From contig CAYQMF010000124.1 of NCBI GenBank assembly GCA_964418595.1, positions 1 to 19,470 of the forward strand: 19,470 bases of DNA, read 5' to 3'. The notes under the pieces were generated by a model. The model saw nothing but the letters and a program-made list of their open reading frames with translations. It had not been told where the DNA came from and did no database searches. The position numbers and the translations under genes are program-made. The DNA comes from CAYQMF01 sp964418595. Lineage in GTDB: Bacteria; Planctomycetota; UBA1135; UBA2386. Below, one piece after another: positions 14,953-19,470 of this stretch (its first letter is position 1; each line of letters begins with the position of its first letter).

Positions 14953-16737
14953 ATGCGCCGTCAGTTCTCCGTCCTCGAAGTTCCGCTGATCTCGATCGGT
15001 TGGCTCGGAGCCGTCGCCACCGCACTGGCCGGACAGGCGCCAGCGCCGGTGGACCCGTGCGACGTGGGTGCCTGGGAGGCGCCATTCAACCATGGCGGAC
15101 CCGCTGTGATCCTCAACTGCGGCACTCAACCGCGGCCAACCTGGCCCACCACCTTCGAGGCCATCCACATGGCACTGATCCCGAAGGGCGCGCACCAGGG
15201 GCACGTGTTGGTGTGGGACTACATCGACTACGTCGGCCGAGGAACGGGACAGGGCGAGACCCGGGTCATCCGCTACTCGATCATAGATCCGGATCCGGCG
15301 ACCAGGCAGTTCTGGAACTTCTGGCACTGTCTCGCCCCGGATCTCGGGGATCTCTTCTGCGCCGGGCAGGCCTGGAACGCGAACGGCGACCTCGTCATCG
15401 CCGGCGGGACGACGTCCCATGCTCCGCACAACAACATGTTCCAGTGGGGCGGCGCGAAGTTCCTGTACGTGTGGGAGCCGCCAGCCGTGCTTGGTACAGG
15501 AGGGACGTGGCACTTCGACGCCTCCAAACTGTTGGACGCAGAGCGTTGGTACCCGTCGGTAGTGATGCTGGGCCCGGATCCGAACACGGACGAAGACAAG
15601 CTGGCGGTGCTAGGCGGCACCCACAACAACCAGGACGTCAACAGCTACCAGGTCCTGAGGGAAGTGCCCGGGTTTGCGCTCGGCGTCTGGGAGTCGAACG
15701 GCCCGACCAACACCTTCGCCGGGCCGTCGATCCCCAACGCCGAGTTGGGCGACTACGCCCGCGTCCACTATCTCTCGACCCGGGAGATGATCACCGCCGG
15801 GTTCCCGGTCGAAGCAGCGAAGACCGACCACTTCACGTTGCCCCGCACGTGGAGCGGGCCGTGGACCATGAGCAACAAGCGGATCTACGGTTCCAGCGTG
15901 TCGTTCCCCATCTCGCCGGGCGGCGGCATGAAGGACACGATCGTCGCGATGGGTGGGATGACCGCGTACCTCCCGAACAACGGCGTCATCTTGTCCGATG
16001 CCCAAGCATGGGGCCCTGGCTTCGGTGGCTGGGTCGGTCCGCCCGCCCTTCCATATCTTCAGATGCTGTACCCCCGCTGGGTGTTCAACACTGTGCTCCT
16101 CTCGGACTCGACGATCCTCGCCGTCGGCGGCGAGCAGTACTGGAGGCACCTCCGATGCTCGCAGGTCCCTGCCCTCGTACCCGAATTGTTCAAGGGAGGT
16201 ATGTGGCGCGCCATGGCACCCGGTACCATCATCCGCGACTATCACTCGACGGCGCTCCTGCTGCGCAGCGGGGCTGTCATCACCGGCGGCGGAGCCTCCC
16301 GATTCTTCGGTCCGGTGACTTGCCCGGCCACACCCCCGATCGTGCACGCCGTCGCCGACTATCAGATCTGGTCGCCACCGAACCTCAACTGCGGCTACCA
16401 GCGTCCGGCGATCCTGTTTCAGAACACGGCGCTGCCCAACAACTACTGGACCTGGCAATACGGAACCGTCCAGACCGTCGCACACAGCGCGCTCCCTCTC
16501 GGAGTCTCCATCGCCAAGGCCGTACTTCTCCGGGTAGGCGCGGTGACGCACCATGCAGACACGAACCAACGCTGCGTCGAGCTACCGCTGACCGTGCCGT
16601 CGGATCCTCCGACCTCGGTCCAGGTGGCGGTCCCGACCAAAGCGAGCTACCTGCTACCGCGAGGCTTCTACATGCTGTTCCTGCTCACGAACCAAGGCAC
16701 GCCGAGCCACGCAGCGTTCGTGCGGATCCAAGGATGA
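14953..16737 (+). CDS. Secreted copper-radical oxidase (galactose/glyoxal oxidase-like)
   Basis: A 594-residue exported enzyme. ATG 14953 (MRRQF...) gives a normal signal peptide of about 28 residues ending ALAGQ; ATG 14911 would add 14 residues. Kelch-like beta-propeller repeats are marked by LVIAGG (147-152), LAVLGG, IVAMGG, LAVGG and VITGGG (442-447). The C-terminal early-set domain of this family (DUF1929) ends GFYMLFLLTNQGTPSHAAFV. All copper-site residues of galactose/glyoxal oxidases can be matched: Cys136 in LFCAGQ and Tyr200 in ERWYPS (the Tyr-Cys cofactor), Tyr430-His431 in RDYHSTALLL, and His533 in VTHHADTNQR. Such enzymes oxidise an alcohol or aldehyde with O2, releasing H2O2; the substrate cannot be told here. 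The FG-GAP gene starts in an ATGA overlap. Base composition looks less GC-extreme than ileS or mmsA, which may mean transfer. Confidence 0.87.
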   Translation: MRRQFSVLEVPLISIGWLGAVATALAGQAPAPVDPCDVGAWEAPFNHGGPAVILNCGTQPRPTWPTTFEAIHMALIPKGAHQGHVLVWDYIDYVGRGTGQGETRVIRYSIIDPDPATRQFWNFWHCLAPDLGDLFCAGQAWNANGDLVIAGGTTSHAPHNNMFQWGGAKFLYVWEPPAVLGTGGTWHFDASKLLDAERWYPSVVMLGPDPNTDEDKLAVLGGTHNNQDVNSYQVLREVPGFALGVWESNGPTNTFAGPSIPNAELGDYARVHYLSTREMITAGFPVEAAKTDHFTLPRTWSGPWTMSNKRIYGSSVSFPISPGGGMKDTIVAMGGMTAYLPNNGVILSDAQAWGPGFGGWVGPPALPYLQMLYPRWVFNTVLLSDSTILAVGGEQYWRHLRCSQVPALVPELFKGGMWRAMAPGTIIRDYHSTALLLRSGAVITGGGASRFFGPVTCPATPPIVHAVADYQIWSPPNLNCGYQRPAILFQNTALPNNYWTWQYGTVQTVAHSALPLGVSIAKAVLLRVGAVTHHADTNQRCVELPLTVPSDPPTSVQVAVPTKASYLLPRGFYMLFLLTNQGTPSHAAFVRIQG

Positions 16738-18395
16738 TCCGGAGCTGGTTGACCTTCGGCCTCACGACCGCCATTCTGAGCGGTCAGGAGATTCTCTGGC
16801 ACGCGGTCGGCCGGAGCGGCGTCGAATGGTTCACGAACCCGCTGACGTTCATCGGCGACGTTGATGGGGATGGCTTCGAAGACCTCGTCAACATCGGACA
16901 GCAGAACCAGTTGATCCGCAGCGTGGCGTACGTGCTGTCGGGACGGACCGGGACCCTCCTCCGCACGCGTCAGGTGCCGGTTGCCAATTTCTGGTACCGG
17001 GGTCACGTCGCGCGCGCCGGTGATTGGAACCGAGACGGGATCGACGACTACATCCTTGCCCGCTACACCTGGACAGCACCCTGGGCACCTACCGTGATCG
17101 AGGTCCTCAGTGGTCGGGACGATGCCGTGCTGCTGCAGGTACAAGCAGCCTCGTCGTGGCTGGTGGGCGGCGCCGAACACGTTCTCTGTGACCTCGACAC
17201 GGACGGCGACGGCCGCCCCGACCTCGTGTTCTCGGTAGAGCGCGAGACCAGCCAGGTGGGTGCCGTCTACGTGTACGCAAACTCCGGCCAGTTGCGCTAC
17301 CGCCTGGCCGTCCACTACGGCAACACCAACCTCGGCAAGGTGGGCGACCTCGACGGCGACGGCTGCGACGACTTCGGGTACTGGCACAGCCCAGACGGCA
17401 CCGTGCGGGTAGTGTCCGGCCGGACAGGCGTCGTGATCCTCGAGGCGAAGGGCGACCTCCCGAACGACCATCTGGGATCCGGCGCCATAGCCGCCTGCGG
17501 CGACGTCAACCGTGACGGCGTGCCCGACTTCGCGGCGTCGAGCAACGGCAGCTACCCCACCAACGGATTGGTGCGCGTGTTCTCGGGCAAGGATGCCGCC
17601 CCGATCCACACCTTCCGCAAGGGGTTCGGCGTGAACGGCAGCGCTTTCGGCTTCGGCGAAGCCATCGCCAGCGGCTTCGACCTGGACCAAGACGGCATCC
17701 AGGACCTCGTGGTCGGCGGCTGCATGTACGACTGCGACCTCGTGCGCGGCGTGGGCGACCGCCTGTACGTGTATCTGTTGCGCGACGGGCGCGAGGTCGA
17801 GATCTGCACGCCGGACCTGGCCTCGATCCTGCACTTCACACGCTTCGGCCTGAAGGTGGCCGCGGGGCGAGGCCACCCGGGCAGCCCGTTCCCGGTGTTC
17901 GCCTGCGGCGAGAGCGCGTACGGGCAGGGCATCGATCCGTTGACGTACCAAGGCCGGATCAGCTTGTTCCGTCTGCCGCCGGCGGCGCTGCGGCCGCTCG
18001 GCCAGTCGTGCTCTGGCACCCTGGGGCAACCACCGCGCGTTGGCGTGGTGGATCTTGGGTTGCGAGGCGTGCGCGTGCAGTTGAGCAGCGCACCGCCGGG
18101 CGCGGCAGCCGCGCTGCTCGTGGGCACCTCGAACCAGCGGTGGGGCGGGTCCAACCTGCCGCTCGGCCTCGACCCGTGGGGCTTCGTGGGCTGCCAGCTC
18201 CTCACGTCGGTGGACCTTTGGGTGCCGCTGACGACGGGGCGCCAGGGCGCCGCCGCGGGATACGCCAGCCTGGACGTGCCGTTGCCGGTCGCCAACAACG
18301 CGCCGAACGGGAGGGTCTACACGCAGTGGCTGGTCCTTGGTTCGGGCCAGCAGATACCCGGCGCGCTCAGCGCGGGCCTGGGTTGGCCCTTCTGA
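16734..18395 (+). CDS. Secreted FG-GAP/VCBS-repeat protein with shared C-terminal domain
   Basis: A 553-residue protein. ATG 16734 overlaps the oxidase stop (ATGA). The signal peptide is short (about 1-17, ending AILSG). Six calcium-binding D-x-D-x-D-G-type loops mark an integrin-alpha-like beta-propeller: GDVDGDGFED (41-50), GDWNRDGIDD (96-105), DLDTDGDGRPD (153-163), GDLDGDGCDD (204-213), GDVNRDGVPD (256-265) and FDLDQDGIQD (315-324). Residues about 421-553 are a separate domain with LGQSCSGTLGQ, PPGAAAALLVGTS, GCQLLTSVDLWVPL and AGYASLDVPLPV, also found in the 8463-9404 product. FG-GAP propellers mediate adhesion or carbohydrate contacts at the cell surface. Coupling to the copper oxidase suggests that the two are made and exported together, possibly as partners; that is inference. 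The stop lies 55 bp from the start of the broken ileS copy. Confidence 0.88.
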   Translation: MIRSWLTFGLTTAILSGQEILWHAVGRSGVEWFTNPLTFIGDVDGDGFEDLVNIGQQNQLIRSVAYVLSGRTGTLLRTRQVPVANFWYRGHVARAGDWNRDGIDDYILARYTWTAPWAPTVIEVLSGRDDAVLLQVQAASSWLVGGAEHVLCDLDTDGDGRPDLVFSVERETSQVGAVYVYANSGQLRYRLAVHYGNTNLGKVGDLDGDGCDDFGYWHSPDGTVRVVSGRTGVVILEAKGDLPNDHLGSGAIAACGDVNRDGVPDFAASSNGSYPTNGLVRVFSGKDAAPIHTFRKGFGVNGSAFGFGEAIASGFDLDQDGIQDLVVGGCMYDCDLVRGVGDRLYVYLLRDGREVEICTPDLASILHFTRFGLKVAAGRGHPGSPFPVFACGESAYGQGIDPLTYQGRISLFRLPPAALRPLGQSCSGTLGQPPRVGVVDLGLRGVRVQLSSAPPGAAAALLVGTSNQRWGGSNLPLGLDPWGFVGCQLLTSVDLWVPLTTGRQGAAAGYASLDVPLPVANNAPNGRVYTQWLVLGSGQQIPGALSAGLGWPF

Positions 18396-18450
18396 TCTGC
18401 GCCGCCGCATCGCCTTCCGTGGGCCGAGAGGCCGAGATGGTGGCCCGGTT

Positions 18451-19470
18451 GGCGAGGTCGTAGGCGTCCATCCGTCCATCTACGCGGTCGTCGTCTCGAC
18501 CAGTCGCGCGTCTTCGCCAGGAGATCCCGATCGAGAAGCTGCCCGCTGTCGGTGCGCAGCTTGCCGCGCACAGCGTCGGTGTGCCGTCCTTGTCGCGGCA
18601 TCGACCCCGACTCGAGCCAGCAGTCGAGCACCTCCGGCACGCGCCGCATCATGCTCTTGCCGGTCGGGTCGTTTGGGTTCTTGCGCGTCAGCTCGTCGAT
18701 GTACGGCCGGTGCAGGTCGGTCGGCCGCACGCCGAAGTCGCGCGCGATCTCGTCGAGCGAGCCGTACACGTCGGTGCGCGGGTAGCGCGCGTCGTCGCTG
18801 CGCCACACCGGGATCGGTGACCCCCAGAAACGGTTGCGCGAGATCGACCAGTCGCGCGCGTTCGCCAGCCACGTCCCGAACTGGCCGTCCTTGATGTGCG
18901 CGGGGATCCAGTCGATCGCCTGGTTGAGTTCGACCATGCGGTCCTTGAACTCGCTCACCCGCACGTACCACGAACTCACCGCGCGGTAGATCAGCGGCGT
19001 GTCGGTGCGATAGCAGTGCGGGTAGTTGTGGACGTAGGTCTCGTGGCGCAGGAGCACGCCGCGGTCCTTGAGGTGCTTGATGATCGGCTTGTTGGCGTCG
19101 AGCACCTGCATGCCAACCCAGTCGCTCACCTCGGCGGTGAAGCAGCCCTTCTCGTCAACCGGGCACACGAGCACGGTGCCGGCCGCCTCGCACACGCGCT
19201 GGTCGTCCTCGCCGAATCCCGGCGCCATGTGCACGACGCCGGTGCCGTCCTGGGTGTCGACGAAGTCGCCGGCCAACACGCGGAAGGCCCCGGCGTGCCC
19301 CGCGAAGTACGGGAAGAGCGGCGCGTAGGTGCGCCCCACCAGCTCGCTCCCCTTCAGCGTGCCGACCTGCTCGCCGTCGCCGAGCTCCTTCCCGTACTTC
19401 GCCACGGTCGCCGCCCCCAGCACGTAGTGCGCGTCGCCCTTCTTGACGATCGCGTAGTCGAGGTCCGCCC
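18451..19470 (-). pseudogene. ileS: Second ileS copy, 3' end broken, runs off the window
   Basis: Bases 18596-19470 align without indels to 12602-13476 of the intact ileS (constant offset 5994), roughly residues 250-542 of the synthetase, including the end of the editing domain and HLKDRGVLLRHETYVHNYPH. Differences are mostly synonymous or conservative, for example SIDWIPAHIRDG against AIDWIPAHIKDG, so the copy evolved under selection before breaking. Beyond residue SMP the gene is scrambled. A 317-bp block (12285-12601 in the intact copy), which holds the KLSKR motif, is missing. Only 14 bp (18582-18595) survive from the next part, and a further 76 bp are missing after that. A 1-bp deletion then shifts the frame near 18503, and an 8-bp tandem duplication follows. 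Homology ends at 18451. Without KLSKR and most of the anticodon-binding domain this product cannot charge tRNA. The 5' end may be intact outside the window. Confidence 0.9.
18465..18480. repeat. 8-bp tandem duplication inside the broken ileS copy
   Basis: CGTCCATC occurs twice back to back (18465-18472 and 18473-18480), where the intact ileS has it once (near 12085-12092). It adds a further frameshift and looks like a replication-slippage mark of relaxed selection. Confidence 0.7.

Noticed and set aside
18396..18450. Possible terminator after the FG-GAP gene (GGCC-gaga-GGCC and longer GGGCC/GGCCC pairing)
   Set aside because: Stems are only 4-5 bp and no T-tract follows.
15610..18479. Minus-strand frames (15610-16569, 16668-18479) opposite the oxidase and FG-GAP genes
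   Set aside because: Shadows of well-supported plus-strand genes, with no start or domain support.
18317..19423. The 368-residue minus-strand frame as an intact short ileS-like gene
   Set aside because: Its first methionine is internal to the synthetase, its end is frameshifted random sequence, and it lacks HYGH in the window and KLSKR altogether; treated as a broken gene.
1..19470. CRISPR array, tRNA, rRNA, riboswitch, phage or toxin-antitoxin genes
   Set aside because: No regularly spaced repeats, cloverleaf-like segments, conserved rRNA stretches or recognisable phage or toxin products were seen on either strand by eye; short RNAs could still be missed.

Overview
The window is 19.5 kb of GC-rich bacterial chromosome. 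It is densely packed with small operons, and most genes lack a clear Shine-Dalgarno site. Many products are secreted proteins or lipoproteins with no obvious cytoplasmic role. They include an FG-GAP repeat protein, a protein sharing its C-terminal domain, a lipoprotein formylglycine-generating enzyme (FGE) and a secreted copper-radical oxidase. Together with a eukaryote-like (type 2) isoleucyl-tRNA synthetase, this suggests an uncultured, possibly Planctomycetota-like organism. That assignment is inference and no rRNA is present to confirm it.

Layout. 1-1980 (minus): a CoA-acylating (methyl)malonate-semialdehyde dehydrogenase (mmsA) with a readable sigma70-like promoter, followed by the first half of a nitrilase-superfamily amidohydrolase; the pair fits reductive pyrimidine/beta-alanine catabolism. 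2198-6467: an OmpR-type response regulator, a sensor histidine kinase and a lipoprotein overlap by ATGA junctions. A divergent paralogous lipoprotein lies across a 276-bp intergenic region that carries an 11-bp-period direct repeat suited to an OmpR-family regulator. 6490-8420 (minus): an FGE lipoprotein with both active-site cysteines, then a secreted coiled-coil/TPR-like protein. 8463-11071 (plus): two secreted proteins joined by a TGATG junction, the first probably from a leaderless transcript, the second built of three divergent internal repeats. 11084-14227 (minus): complete ileS.

14228-19470: a rearranged zone. Just upstream of ileS is a frameshifted, internally deleted IS91-type transposase remnant. 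Then come a secreted galactose/glyoxal-oxidase-like copper-radical oxidase and an FG-GAP protein, overlapping by ATGA. Beyond them is a second, same-strand ileS copy whose 3' part is wrecked by two deletions, a 1-bp deletion and an 8-bp tandem duplication. The oxidase/FG-GAP pair is therefore bracketed by two ileS copies and a transposase scar, as expected of an acquired or rearranged segment.

How genes work together (inferred). The kinase and regulator probably control the flanking lipoproteins in response to an envelope signal. The copper oxidase and FG-GAP protein are probably co-translated and exported together. The most unusual items are the broken ileS duplicate around the oxidase module, the two-component system between paralogous lipoproteins, and the three-repeat secreted protein. 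I saw no CRISPR array, tRNA, rRNA or intact mobile element.
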